From CAVRQM01 sp963838805 (GTDB lineage Bacteria > Pseudomonadota > Alphaproteobacteria > Acetobacterales > Acetobacteraceae): a stretch of 64,000 nt of DNA. Location of the stretch: positions 372,001 through 436,000 of the forward strand of contig CAWISK010000010.1 of NCBI GenBank assembly GCA_963838805.1. Direction: 5' to 3'. Both the position numbers and the translations under genes were made by a program. The stretch's first letter is position 1; the number at the start of each line of letters is the position of its first letter. This document shows, in pieces, positions 1 to 8,559 of this stretch. The notes beneath the pieces are model-generated. The model was not told the origin of the DNA. It saw only the letters and a program-made list of their open reading frames with translations, and did no database searches.

Positions 1-389
1 CGAATACGCCAACAGCCAGCCGGCCACCGCGACCTCGGCGGTCAACACGGCGCTGCTGAAGTTCCCCGATCTCGCGGGCATCTTCGCCCTCGACGGCACG
101 AGCGGCGCCGGGCGCCGTGGCGGCGCTGCGCAACTCGGACAAGGCGGGAAAGGTGAAGCTCGTCGGCTATGACGCCTACAAGGTCGAGGTCGATGCGCTG
201 AAGGACGGCGTCTTCACCGCGCTGATCGCGCAGCAGCCGGCCCGGGAAGGCGGGCTCGCCGTGCAGTACGCCTATGACAAGGTGACCGGGAAGGATCTGG
301 GCTCCATCCAGAAATCCGTGGTCATCCCGAACGTCGTGATGACCAAGGACAACCTCGCCGAGACCGGCAAATACATGTACACGCAATAG
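1..389 (+). CDS. sugar ABC transporter substrate-binding protein, C-terminal part (5' end outside window, frameshift near 110)
   Basis: This is the C-terminal third of a periplasmic sugar-binding protein (Peripla_BP_4 / RbsB type), which would deliver a monosaccharide to the permease and ATPase that follow. Reading from base 2 gives a typical binding-protein run ending FALDGTSGAG. One base later the frame resumes with AVAALRNSDKAGKVKLVGYD, the usual segment before the last strand of the fold, and ends KYMYTQ-stop at 389. The join needs removal of one G from the GGG at about 110, so this looks like an indel artefact. The stop is 9 nt before the permease start, so the genes are one operon. The N-terminus and signal peptide are not in the window. 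Sugar specificity cannot be read. Confidence 0.8.
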
Positions 390-398
390 GCTGCGGCC

Positions 399-1451
399 TT
401 GCCTGCTCCCTCGGACGGCGCCGCGGCAACCGGCTTGGCGCTTCCGCCGGGCCGGCAGGCTTCCGGCTGGAAGCGGCGGCTCGGTGCTGCCGTGCTGCGG
501 CAGGATGTCGTGCTGCTGGGCATCTTCGCCGCGATGGTGGCCGTGTTCTCGACCGTCAATCCCCGCTTCTTCTCGCTGCCGGCGGCGGCCAACATCCTTC
601 AGGATTTCTCGCCGGTGGTCCTGATGGCCATCGGCGAGACCTTCGTCATCATCACGCGCGGCATCGACATCTCGGTCGGCTCGGTGCTCGGGCTGGCAGG
701 CGTCGTGATGGCGCTGGTCATCCGCACGCTGCATGAAGGGGGGTTCGATCCGATCGCCACGATCCTGCTCGGCGTGGCGGCGGCCATAGCGGTCGGGTTG
801 CTCGCGGGCCTCCTGAACGGAGTCCTGATCGCCTTCATCCGCATCGAGCCCTTCGTCGCCACCCTCGCCACGATGGGGGCCGCCGCCGGCATGAGCATCG
901 TCATCACCGGCGGCGTGCAGATCGCGGGCGGACCGCGCGAGGCGATCCTGTTCGGCAATGCCCGGTATCTCGGCGTGCTGACGGTGCCGGTCATCGTCGT
1001 CCTCCTGATCATCGTCGTAGCCTGGGCCACGCTCTCGCGCACACGCTTCGGACGCTGGACCTATGCCACGGGCTCCAATCTGTTCGCGAGCCGCGCCGTC
1101 GGCATCGACGTGCGGCGCCATCTGATGAAAGTCTATGCGCTCGCCGGCGTGCTTTCGGCGCTCGCCGGCGCGTTCGTGTATTTCCGCCTCGGCTCGGGTT
1201 CGCCGCTGTCCGGTCGCGGCGGTGAACTGAGCGCGATCGCCGCGGCAGTCATCGGCGGCATCGGCCTGCAAGGCGGCGTGGGCCGGCTGACGGGAACCGT
1301 GGTCGGCGCCCTCATCACCACGGCGGTCCTGAGCGGCCTGATCCTGATCGGCGTCGAGCCGAACTGGCAGCAGATCGTCGTCGCGGCACTGATCGCGGTC
1401 GCCGTGGGCGTGCAGGGGTTCGGCGCAATCGGCCGGGCCGCCGCGCGATGA
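399..1451 (+). CDS. sugar ABC transporter permease (RbsC/BPD_transp_2 family)
   Basis: This is an inner-membrane permease of 350 residues, the usual size for the CUT2 (ribose/xylose/fructose) class. It is highly hydrophobic, with about eight to ten membrane segments. It carries the family signature around residues 85-110 (GETFVIITRGIDISVGSVLG) and a glycine-rich stretch near residue 280 (AIAAAVIGGIGLQGGVG). The start is a TTG at 399; no better in-frame start lies between it and the stop of the binding-protein gene. The stop overlaps the ATPase start by 4 nt (ATGA), implying translational coupling. Confidence 0.9.
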   Translation: MPAPSDGAAATGLALPPGRQASGWKRRLGAAVLRQDVVLLGIFAAMVAVFSTVNPRFFSLPAAANILQDFSPVVLMAIGETFVIITRGIDISVGSVLGLAGVVMALVIRTLHEGGFDPIATILLGVAAAIAVGLLAGLLNGVLIAFIRIEPFVATLATMGAAAGMSIVITGGVQIAGGPREAILFGNARYLGVLTVPVIVVLLIIVVAWATLSRTRFGRWTYATGSNLFASRAVGIDVRRHLMKVYALAGVLSALAGAFVYFRLGSGSPLSGRGGELSAIAAAVIGGIGLQGGVGRLTGTVVGALITTAVLSGLILIGVEPNWQQIVVAALIAVAVGVQGFGAIGRAAAR

Positions 1452-2209
1452 ACGTCGACGCCACGCCTCGCCGCCTGTACTCGGCCGAAGGTATCTGCAA
1501 GAGCTTCGGCAATATCGTGGCCCTGGAGGACGTGGATTTCTCGGTCTCGGCGGGCGAGGTCGTGGGCCTGGTCGGCGACAATGGCGCCGGGAAATCGACG
1601 CTGGTGCGAATCCTTTCGGGTGTTTACGCGCCGGACGCCGGGCGCATCCTTCTTGGCGGCACGGAGATGCGCTGGGCGGCGCCGCATGACGCACTCGATG
1701 CGGGCATCGAGACGCTCTATCAGGATTCCGGCATCGCCGCGGATTTGACGGTGGCCGCCAACATCTTTCTCGGGCGCGAGATCCTGAAGCCGGGCTGGCT
1801 CGGCCGGCTCGGCTTCCTGGCCAACCGCGAGATGGAGGATCGTGCAAGCCAGGAACTGCAACGGCTCGGCGTTGCCCTTCCGGCCGCCGACCGCGCGGTG
1901 GCAAAGCTCTCGGGCGGGCAGCGCCAGGCGGTCGCCATCGGCCGGGCGGTCGCCTGGGCGAAGAAGGTCATCATTCTCGACGAGCCGACCAACCATCTGG
2001 GGGCGCGCCAATCGGCCGAAATGCTCGATGTCATCCGTCAGGCGCGCAACCGGGGGCTTGCCGTCGTCTTCGTCTCGCATACGCTGCCGCACGTCATCGA
2101 TGTCACGGACCGGATCGTCGTCCTGCGCCTGGGGCGGGTCGCGGCCGACCAGCCGACATCGCATTTCACCAGCGAAAGCCTGCTCAAGGCCATCACCGGC
2201 CTGAAGTGA
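1448..2209 (+). CDS. sugar ABC transporter ATP-binding protein, single-domain (FrcA type)
   Basis: This is the cytoplasmic ATPase powering the CUT2 importer. It is 253 residues long and has a single nucleotide-binding domain, unlike the duplicated RbsA/XylG proteins of about 500 residues. It resembles FrcA-type ATPases in this respect. Visible motifs are Walker A GDNGAGKST near residue 41, signature LSGGQ near 156, Walker B VIILDEP near 176 and the switch histidine in FVSHTLPH near 213. It is translationally coupled to the permease and ends 18 nt before the lyase gene. Confidence 0.92.
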   Translation: MNVDATPRRLYSAEGICKSFGNIVALEDVDFSVSAGEVVGLVGDNGAGKSTLVRILSGVYAPDAGRILLGGTEMRWAAPHDALDAGIETLYQDSGIAADLTVAANIFLGREILKPGWLGRLGFLANREMEDRASQELQRLGVALPAADRAVAKLSGGQRQAVAIGRAVAWAKKVIILDEPTNHLGARQSAEMLDVIRQARNRGLAVVFVSHTLPHVIDVTDRIVVLRLGRVAADQPTSHFTSESLLKAITGLK

Positions 2210-2227
2210 TCCCGAGGAACGGCGCCC

Positions 2228-2887
2228 ATGCTGCTGCAAATCGCCTTCGACAAGCCGGAACACCTGGCGCTGCTTCCGCGTGTCGCGGGCATCGCCGATA
2301 TCGTCGAGATCGGCACGCCGGTCCTGAAGCGCTTCGGCATCGGCGCCATCTCCACGGCGCGCGAGCTGTGTCCGGACACGCTGGTTTTGGCCGATACGAA
2401 GACCGTCGATGGCGGCAGGCTGGAGGCCGAGATGGTGTTCGGCGCCGGTGCCACGTTCATGACCGTGCTGTCCGCGGCCTCCCGTGCCACGCATGAAGCG
2501 GCGGGGCAGGTCGCCGCCAGTTTCGGTGCGTCCGTCGTGCTCGACACCATCACCGAGTCGGGCAAGGCCGAGCTGCTGCCGCAGGACGCAACGTTTCCGG
2601 AATCCTTTGCCTATGTCGCCGTGCATTCGCCGACCGACGCGCGCGAGGCCGGGGATCGCTCGACATCGCACATCGCAGCGGTGGCCGAGATGCACAGGCG
2701 CGGCTTTCGCGTCTCGCTCGCGGGCGGCATCGGCCCGGACACGATCGACGCCGTGCTCGCCGTCGAGCCGGAGGTGCTCGTCGTCGGCAGCGCCATCACC
2801 GAATCGCACAATCCGCAGGAGATCGCAGCGTGGATGAAGGAGAGATTGCGTCACCCCGGCCGTGGGTGGCCGTGGGACAGGAGATAG
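2228..2887 (+). CDS. hxlA: 3-hexulose-6-phosphate synthase-like lyase (OMPDC superfamily)
   Basis: This is a 219-residue TIM-barrel protein of the orotidine-monophosphate decarboxylase superfamily. The closest recognisable subgroup is 3-hexulose-6-phosphate synthase, which interconverts ribulose 5-phosphate plus formaldehyde and arabino-hex-3-ulose 6-phosphate; 3-keto-L-gulonate-6-phosphate decarboxylase is the alternative. Visible are the metal-binding DxKTxD motif (LADTKTVDGG near residue 55), the partner motif VHSPTDAREAG near 137 and the phosphate-binding SLAGGIG near 163. The N-terminal LLQIAFDKPE and VEIGTPVLKRFG match the HPS subgroup. The next gene encodes a phosphohexuloisomerase-like protein, as in HPS/PHI pairs. 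The operon context (ABC importer, kinase, LacI) points to sugar catabolism rather than simple formaldehyde fixation. The true substrate is unknown. Confidence 0.75.
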   Translation: MLLQIAFDKPEHLALLPRVAGIADIVEIGTPVLKRFGIGAISTARELCPDTLVLADTKTVDGGRLEAEMVFGAGATFMTVLSAASRATHEAAGQVAASFGASVVLDTITESGKAELLPQDATFPESFAYVAVHSPTDAREAGDRSTSHIAAVAEMHRRGFRVSLAGGIGPDTIDAVLAVEPEVLVVGSAITESHNPQEIAAWMKERLRHPGRGWPWDRR

Positions 2888-3378
2888 CCCGCCTCCTCGA
2901 TCGCATCGACCCGGCGGCCTTTCGCGATCTCGTGCAGGTCTTCGATGACCCACGGCGCCGCTGGTTCTTCACCGGACAGGGACGCTCCGGCCTCGCGGCA
3001 CAGATGGCGGCGATGCGCTTCATGCATCTCGGCCGCGCCGCGCATGCCGTGGGCGAGGCCACGGCGCCGTCGATTCGCGCCGGAGACGGCATGGTGGTCG
3101 TGTCCGGATCGGGGGAGACGCCGGTCAGCGTGAGCTTCGGGCGGATCGCCAAGACAGAACAGGCGACACTCGTCCTGCTCACGCACAAGCCGCGCAGCAC
3201 GCTGGCGGGCATCGCGGATGTCGTGCTTCCGGTTCCGGTCGGAACCACGGCGCAATTCGGCGGCAGCCTGTTCGAGCAGGCCTGCCTTCTCCTGCTCGAT
3301 GCGGTGGTCCTCGCGCTGATGCGGCAACTGCCCGATGCCGATGCGCGGATGCGGCATCGCCACACCAATCTCCAGTAG
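2830..3378 (+). CDS. hxlB: 6-phospho-3-hexuloisomerase-like SIS-domain protein
   Basis: This is a 182-residue SIS-fold isomerase matching 6-phospho-3-hexuloisomerase in length and motifs. They are FTGQGRSGLAAQMAAMRFMH near residue 48, VVSGSGETPVSV near 90 and the family's C-terminal GGSLFEQACLLLLDAVVLAL. In the ribulose monophosphate pathway this enzyme converts 3-hexulose 6-phosphate to fructose 6-phosphate. The ATG at 2830 lies inside the 3' end of the lyase gene, a 58-nt overlap that supports tight coupling; a downstream start would clip the first helix. The pairing with an HPS-like lyase is the main functional evidence. Confidence 0.8.
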   Translation: MDEGEIASPRPWVAVGQEIARLLDRIDPAAFRDLVQVFDDPRRRWFFTGQGRSGLAAQMAAMRFMHLGRAAHAVGEATAPSIRAGDGMVVVSGSGETPVSVSFGRIAKTEQATLVLLTHKPRSTLAGIADVVLPVPVGTTAQFGGSLFEQACLLLLDAVVLALMRQLPDADARMRHRHTNLQ

Positions 3379-3383
3379 CCGCG

Positions 3384-4280
3384 ATGCAGCCCACCGTCGT
3401 CATCGGCGACGCCATCATCGATGCCGTCGCCATCGGCGATGCGCCGCCTGTGCCCTACCCCGGCGGCGCCGCGCTCAATCTTGCCGTGGGACTCGCGCGC
3501 CTTGGCTTGCCCGCAATCCTCGCGGCACGCATCGGACTCGACCGCCACGGCCAGCGCCTGATGCGCCACCTGCGCGAGGAAGGCGTGCGGATCGTCAACA
3601 CCCGCAACGCCGATTATACCGGCGTCGCGATGTCGCACCGGCAGGACGGGGAACCAAGCTTCCATTTCACGCCGCCGCTGTACAGAAGACGCATCGGCTT
3701 CGATCAGGCGCTGCTTCAGGCGATGGCGAGGGCGCCGGCGGTCGCGGTCAACTCCTATTCATTCGACGACCACGAGCAGGCAGAGGCGCTCCGCGTCGCA
3801 CTCGACGGCGCATCGGGATTGCGGGTGCTCGACCCCAATCCGCGCCCGAGACTTATCGGCAGCCTCGACGCATTCCGTGCGGGGTTCGCACTGGCACTGC
3901 CGAAGGCGAGCCTTGTCAAGCTCAGCGTCGAGGATGCGCGGCTGCTCTATGGCCGGGAGGATGACGGGCTGGCGGCGATGTTCTTCGAGCGCGGCGTGGA
4001 GGCGGTGATCCTCACGCGCGGCAAATCCGGCGCCAGTCTTTTCACCCGCTCCGGAATTGCCGTTTCGGTACCGGCGACGGCGCTGGCGGCGCCCATCGTC
4101 GATACGATGGGGGCGGGCGATGCGGCGCTCGCCAGCATCATCGCTTTCATCCTGGCGCATGGAATGCCAGGCGATGCCGGCTCGTGGCACGCCTGCATGA
4201 CCCGGGCGATGGACGTTGCGGCAGCAACCTGCCGCAGCGTCGGCGGCGCATTGGTGCGTCCCGGTGTCCCGGCCGATTGA
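3384..4280 (+). CDS. PfkB-family carbohydrate kinase
   Basis: This is a 298-residue ribokinase/fructokinase-type sugar kinase. The N-terminal PfkB signature is seen as YPGGAALNLAVGLARLG near residue 28, and the C-terminal signature with the catalytic aspartate as DTMGAGDAALAS near 237. It begins 5 nt after the isomerase stop and would phosphorylate the sugar brought in by the ABC importer before the SIS and lyase enzymes act. Substrate specificity cannot be assigned from motifs. Confidence 0.88.
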   Translation: MQPTVVIGDAIIDAVAIGDAPPVPYPGGAALNLAVGLARLGLPAILAARIGLDRHGQRLMRHLREEGVRIVNTRNADYTGVAMSHRQDGEPSFHFTPPLYRRRIGFDQALLQAMARAPAVAVNSYSFDDHEQAEALRVALDGASGLRVLDPNPRPRLIGSLDAFRAGFALALPKASLVKLSVEDARLLYGREDDGLAAMFFERGVEAVILTRGKSGASLFTRSGIAVSVPATALAAPIVDTMGAGDAALASIIAFILAHGMPGDAGSWHACMTRAMDVAAATCRSVGGALVRPGVPAD

Positions 4281-4287
4281 AGGCACG

Positions 4288-5361
4288 ATGGGCGAAGCAC
4301 CGGATCGCGCCGCGCGGCTGATCGACGTGGCACGCGCGGCCCATGTTTCGCGCGCCACCGCCGCCCGCGCGCTCGGCGGCTACGGGGCGATCGGTGCCGA
4401 GACAAGGCAGCGCGTGATCGAGGCGGCGCAGTCCCTCGGCTACCGCGCCAACGAGGTCGCGCGCGCGATGCGGTCGGGAAAGACGCTCACGATCGGCGTT
4501 GCGGTCGCCGACATCGCCAACTCGTTCTTCAGCAGCGCCGTGCACGCCATCATCGAGACCGCGTCCGGCTTCGGCTATCGCACCCTGATCGCCAATACCG
4601 ACGACAACATCGCCCGCGAGATCGACGCGGTGCGTGTGCTGGTGGAAAAGCGGGTGGACGGGCTGATCGTGGTGCCGTCCTCGCCGAGCCGCTTCGAGCA
4701 CCTGCTGGCGAACGGCGAGCCGGTGGCGCCGCTCGTGCTTCTCGACCGGCGCATTCCGCAGCTCGGCGCCGGGTCGGCGACGACGGACGACTATGCCGGG
4801 GCGCGGGACGCGATCGCGGCCTTTGTCGCGCGCGGGCATCGCCGGATCGGCCTCCTGGTCAGCACGGTCGGCGTCGAGAGCCACAGCGCGCGCCGGCCGG
4901 ACATCGCGGTTTCGACCGTGCATGACCGCGTGGATGGTGCGCTCGCGGGGGCGCGGGAGGCAGGGCTCACGCTCGCCGAGGGATTGGGTTCGCTACAGCC
5001 AGCCCGACCTGGAGAATGCGATGGCGCGGCCCGGATCATCTTCTCCAGCGAACCGAGGCCCACCGCGCTGCTGGCGACGAACGAGGAGATGGCGCTCGGC
5101 ATATTGGCTGCCTGCGGCGAACTGGGTCTTGCGGTCGGCCGGGATGTGTCGCTCATCAGCTTCGACGATTTGCCCTGGACCCGCGTCGTTTCACCGCCCA
5201 TCTCCATCGTGCGCCGGCCGGTTCACGAGCTGGGAAAAGCGGCGGTTAGGATGCTGGTCGAGCAGATGCGCGGAGGGTCTCCGAAAACGCTGATATTGCC
5301 GACCGCGCTGATTTCGCGCGGCTCGGTCAGCGATCTTCGCGGTCGGGAAGCGCCACGATAA
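4288..5361 (+). CDS. LacI-family transcriptional regulator
   Basis: This is a sugar-responsive repressor, about 357 residues. The N-terminal helix-turn-helix is clear (LIDVARAAHVSRATAARALG), followed by the hinge helix and a periplasmic-binding-protein-like effector domain ending near VSLISFDDLPWTRVVSPPIS, the family's C-terminal signature. The ATG at 4288 is preferred over one at 4216 because it follows the kinase stop, has an AAGG just upstream and puts the HTH at residues 10-30. Between about 4987 and 5025 the frame is displaced: skipping one G gives the plausible VRYSQPDLENAMA, and the frame then returns, so two compensating indels are likely. As last gene of the operon it probably autoregulates the sugar locus; the operator is outside the window. 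Confidence 0.87.
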   Translation: MGEAPDRAARLIDVARAAHVSRATAARALGGYGAIGAETRQRVIEAAQSLGYRANEVARAMRSGKTLTIGVAVADIANSFFSSAVHAIIETASGFGYRTLIANTDDNIAREIDAVRVLVEKRVDGLIVVPSSPSRFEHLLANGEPVAPLVLLDRRIPQLGAGSATTDDYAGARDAIAAFVARGHRRIGLLVSTVGVESHSARRPDIAVSTVHDRVDGALAGAREAGLTLAEGLGSLQPARPGECDGAARIIFSSEPRPTALLATNEEMALGILAACGELGLAVGRDVSLISFDDLPWTRVVSPPISIVRRPVHELGKAAVRMLVEQMRGGSPKTLILPTALISRGSVSDLRGREAPR

Positions 5362-5371
5362 GGCGGCCTGC

Positions 5372-5788
5372 CTATGGTCCCGCTTCACGCCAGATCGGGC
5401 CGCGCCGCCGCACCCGTGCCAGCCGGTCCCAGGTTGCCTGGTCGGTCGCGGGCAGCGCATGTCCGCCGGGCTGCGGCGGTGCCGCGCGCCAGCCGAAGCT
5501 CGCCAGCACGCGCGGGTCGGCACACCAGGCGTGCAAGGCCGCCGCCGCGAGCGTCCGCACCTGCTCCGGCGCCAGCCGCTCCGCCTCCTCCAGCCAGTGA
5601 TGGCGGACAGCATCCGTGGCGGCGACGAACGCCGCCTCACCGTCGCGGACTGCGGCGATACTGGCGAGTTGGCCGGGATGCGCCGCCAGCGCCGTGATGA
5701 CCGCCTCGATCTCACCGCCGCCGGGACAGGCGCGAGCCTGATCCGGCGGCAGCAGCGCATCGGCCAGCGCGCGCAGGAACGCGGTCAT
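5372..5788 (-). CDS. small protein partner of GMC oxidoreductase (gluconate 2-dehydrogenase subunit 3-like)
   Basis: This is a 138-residue protein translationally coupled (ATGA overlap) to the GMC oxidoreductase upstream. Its N-terminus FLRALADALLPPD is typical of the small gamma-like subunits of membrane GMC dehydrogenases, and it is rich in Ala, Arg and Trp. I see no convincing twin-arginine signal, although such subunits often carry one. I do not recognise a catalytic motif. The assignment rests on the N-terminal pattern and the gene pair. Confidence 0.5.
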   Translation of the reverse strand: MTAFLRALADALLPPDQARACPGGGEIEAVITALAAHPGQLASIAAVRDGEAAFVAATDAVRHHWLEEAERLAPEQVRTLAAAALHAWCADPRVLASFGWRAAPPQPGGHALPATDQATWDRLARVRRRGPIWREAGP

Positions 5789-7371
5789 GCCATCTCCCGC
5801 GCGAGACCTGCCGCGATCTTCGTCGCGAGTGCCCCGATCGTCGATCCCGGATTTACCGCGCCCACGGTCGGAAACAGGCTGCCATCGGCCACCAGCAGGT
5901 TGCGCACTTCATGGCAGCGCCCGTTCGCGTCGGTGACGCTCCGCGCGGGGTCGGACCCCATGCGCGCGGTGCCGAGCAGGTGCCAGCCCGTCACCGGCGC
6001 CAGGTCCAGGCGGACGGTCGCATGGGCGCCCGCCGCGCGCAGCATCTCCTCGGCGCGGTCGAGCCCGAAAGCGAGCGCGCGGCGCGTATGTTCGGAGACG
6101 CGATAATGCAGCCGCACGCCGGGCATTCCGTCGGCGTCGATCTCGTCGGTGAGCGTCACGCGGTTCTCGGCATCGGGCAGGTCCTCGTTCATCACCAGCA
6201 CCGCCACGGAATGGCGGAACTCGCGGCGCAGTTGCGTCGGCGAGTCAGCCCCCCAGGGACGAGGCAGGCGCAGCGCCTGCGCCAGCAGCGGGTTCTCGCG
6301 CGTCACCTGCAAGTGCACTCCGCGCACGAAACCTCGGCCTCCGGTCGGTTTCGTAGAACTCATGGCTGTACAGGGCGCAGCCGATCGGCCCCATCGGGCC
6401 GTCCAGTTCCTCGTGGAACAGCCCGCGCACATAGGCGGCGCCGTGGAACATCAGGTAGCGGCCGAGCGCCGGCGATTGCAGGCCGGAGGCCAGCAGCAGC
6501 CGCGCCGTGCCGATGCCGTTGCCGGCCACGACCACTGCCTGCGCGCGCAGCCGCCGCTCAGTGCCGGCTGCGTCGCGGTAGCGCACGCCGGTTGCCCGTC
6601 CACCCTCGATATCGACCTGCTGCACCACGCAGCCGGTGTGCAGCGACACGCCCGCCCGCAGCGCGTCGGGCCAGTGCGTGAGGTCGGTCGAGGCCTTGGC
6701 CCCCGGCACGCAGCCCTGCTGGCACGGGCCGCAATTGTTGCAGGCCGGCCGGCCGGCATGGGCCACCGAGTTGATGGCGGCATCCACCGGCCACCAATGC
6801 CAGCCGAGCGCGTCGAACCCGCGTGCCGCCGCCATGCCGGCGCGACCGAGCGCAAGCGGTGGCATCGCGCGCCTCGATTTCGGCGGATAGGCGGGATCGC
6901 CGTCCAGGCCCGCGACGCCCACCACGCTGTCGTTCTCGTCGTAGAACGGCTCCAGCGCTGCGTAGTCGAAGGGCCAGTCGTCCCCCACCCGATCGAGCGT
7001 CGCCGTGCGGAAATCCGAAGGATGCAGCCGCGGAAAATGCGCCGCCCAACTGATCGTGGAGCCGCCCACGCCATTCCACATCAGCGGCTTGAAGTCGGAG
7101 AGGGAGTCGTCGATCGCGTAATCCGCCGAGAGCGTCCCGGTGCCGCGCCGCCAGGCGGGCGAGGTGGCCCAGGCCCCGAACGCCGCCTGCTGCCAATCCG
7201 GCCGCAGCGCCGGCATCGACGCGCGATCGACCCAGACGCCGCGCTCCAGGCAGACGATCCGCAGATGGGGCGCGTGCAGCGCAAGATGGCGGCAGAACGC
7301 GCGGCGCCGAGGCCCGCGCCGACCACGACGACATCGGCGGACGCGGGCGGCACGGCGGCGGGGTCGGTCAT
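5785..7371 (-). CDS. GMC-family FAD-dependent oxidoreductase (frameshifts near 7305 and 6335)
   Basis: This is a flavoprotein dehydrogenase of the glucose-methanol-choline family, about 528 residues when joined. The FAD dinucleotide motif VVVGAGLG is at residues 15-22. Further motifs are NGVGGSTISWAAHFPR, the cysteine cluster CNNCGPCQQGC and the C-terminal GMC block GWHLLGTARMG...NPGSTIGALATK with the catalytic histidine region. The first break, near 7305, is resolved by reading FCRHLALHAPHLRIVCLERG; the second, near 6335, joins the FYE region to GFVRGVHLQV. Both are single-base indels. The next gene encodes a probable small partner. Electrons may pass to the membrane chain, but the substrate (sugar, polyol or alcohol) is unknown. 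Confidence 0.82.
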
Positions 7372-7461
7372 GCCCGCACTCTAGCCGCGGCGCCGCTCTA
7401 GATGGCGCCGCGCGGGCGCCGGAAGCCCGGCCTGGTTCAGGGCGCCGAAGGCCGGCCCGGT

Positions 7462-7614
7462 TCAGGCCGTCATCGGCGGCGGCTGCTCGCCCGGCACATG
7501 CCCCGGATCGGCGGGCGGCAGTTCCTCCGGCACGGGCGGCGGGTCCGGCGTGGGCGGCGGCTGGGGCGTGCTGCCGGGCAGTTCGGGCGGCAGCACCGGT
7601 GGAAGGTCGCTCAT
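7462..7614 (-). CDS. small proline-rich protein
   Basis: This is a 50-residue peptide beginning MSDLPPVLPPELPGSTPQ, with roughly 40 percent proline, acidic spacers and no hydrophobic segment. A good ribosome-binding site (AGAGAGG on the minus strand) precedes the ATG at 7614, which is why this start is chosen over one at 7644. It follows the SDR gene by 16 nt and is probably co-transcribed with it. Similar short proline-rich peptides next to stress dehydrogenases occur in alphaproteobacteria, but I know no function. Confidence 0.5.
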   Translation of the reverse strand: MSDLPPVLPPELPGSTPQPPPTPDPPPVPEELPPADPGHVPGEQPPPMTA

Positions 7615-7630
7615 GGTCGTGCCTCTCTGT

Positions 7631-8485
7631 TCAGCCGCCGACAATGGTGCCGCCGTTCGGGTGCAGCACCTGGCCGCTCATGTACGAAGCGTCGCCCGAG
7701 GCCAGGAACACGTAGCTGGGCGCCACCTCGTCCGGCTGGCCGGGCCGGTGCATCGGCGCGTGCTCCCCGTGCTTCGCGGTCTTCTCCGGCGGGTAGCTGG
7801 CGGGGATCAGCGGCGTCCAGATCGGGCCGGGGGCCACCGCGTTCACGCGGATGCCGCGCTCCATCAGCAACGTCGCGAGCGAGCGGGTGAAGGCCACGAT
7901 GGCACCCTTGGTGGCCGCGTAATCGACCTGCGCCGGCGAGCCCTTATACGCCGTGACCGATGTCGTGTTGATGATCGCGGCCCCCTCCTTCAGGTGCGGC
8001 AGCGCGGCACGGGTCAGGTAGAACTGGCCGAAGATGTTGGTGCGGAAGGTGCGCTCGATCTGCTCGTCGGTGATCTTCTCGAACTCGGGCTGGAGATGCT
8101 GTTCGGCGGCGTTGTTCACCAGGATGTCGAGCTTGCCGAACGCCTTCATCACCTGGCCCACGGCGTCGTCGCAGAAGGCGCTGCTGCCGATATCGCCGCT
8201 GATCGCGAGCGTGCGGCGGCCCTCGGCCTGGATCAGCCGCATCGTCTCCTGCGCGTCCTCGTGTTCGTCGGCATAGGCGAAGGCGACGTCCGCCCCCTCC
8301 TTGGCAAAGCCGATGGCGACCGCACGGCCAATGCCGGAATCGCCGCCGCTGATCAGCGCCACCCGCCCGGTGAGCTTTCCCGCGGCGCGGTAGTCGCGCA
8401 TCTCCGCGCGGGGCCGCGGCTCCATGCGCGCCTGCGAGCCGGGCTGATGGGTCTGCGACTGCGGCGGGATTTTCTGTTCGCTCAT
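7631..8485 (-). CDS. SDR-family oxidoreductase (YghA / general stress type)
   Basis: This is a 284-residue NAD(P)-dependent short-chain dehydrogenase with the extended hydrophilic N-terminus (MSEQKIPPQSQTH...) seen in YghA/GSP39-type stress SDRs. Motifs are cofactor loop SGGDSGIGRAVA near residue 44, NNAAE near 125, catalytic Ser/Tyr/Lys in TTSVTAYKGSPAQVDYAATK near 180-195 and NAVAPGPIWTPL near 222. The start at 8485 has AGGGAGG about ten bases upstream. The reading frame stays open further upstream into the crcB region, but only because no stop happens to occur. The physiological substrate is unknown. Confidence 0.88.
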   Translation of the reverse strand: MSEQKIPPQSQTHQPGSQARMEPRPRAEMRDYRAAGKLTGRVALISGGDSGIGRAVAIGFAKEGADVAFAYADEHEDAQETMRLIQAEGRRTLAISGDIGSSAFCDDAVGQVMKAFGKLDILVNNAAEQHLQPEFEKITDEQIERTFRTNIFGQFYLTRAALPHLKEGAAIINTTSVTAYKGSPAQVDYAATKGAIVAFTRSLATLLMERGIRVNAVAPGPIWTPLIPASYPPEKTAKHGEHAPMHRPGQPDEVAPSYVFLASGDASYMSGQVLHPNGGTIVGG

Positions 8486-8559
8486 CGGGCTGGCCTCCCT
8501 CGCTCGCCAGCACAGCGCGGGATGCGGGCCGCGAGTTCCGGTCCCGCGCGCGTCGGCCC

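Noticed and set aside
42..1904. Long minus-strand open frame (620 codons) under the ABC transporter genes
   Set aside because: Its product is Arg/Asp/Gly-rich without any domain, while the plus strand encodes clear permease and ATPase motifs.
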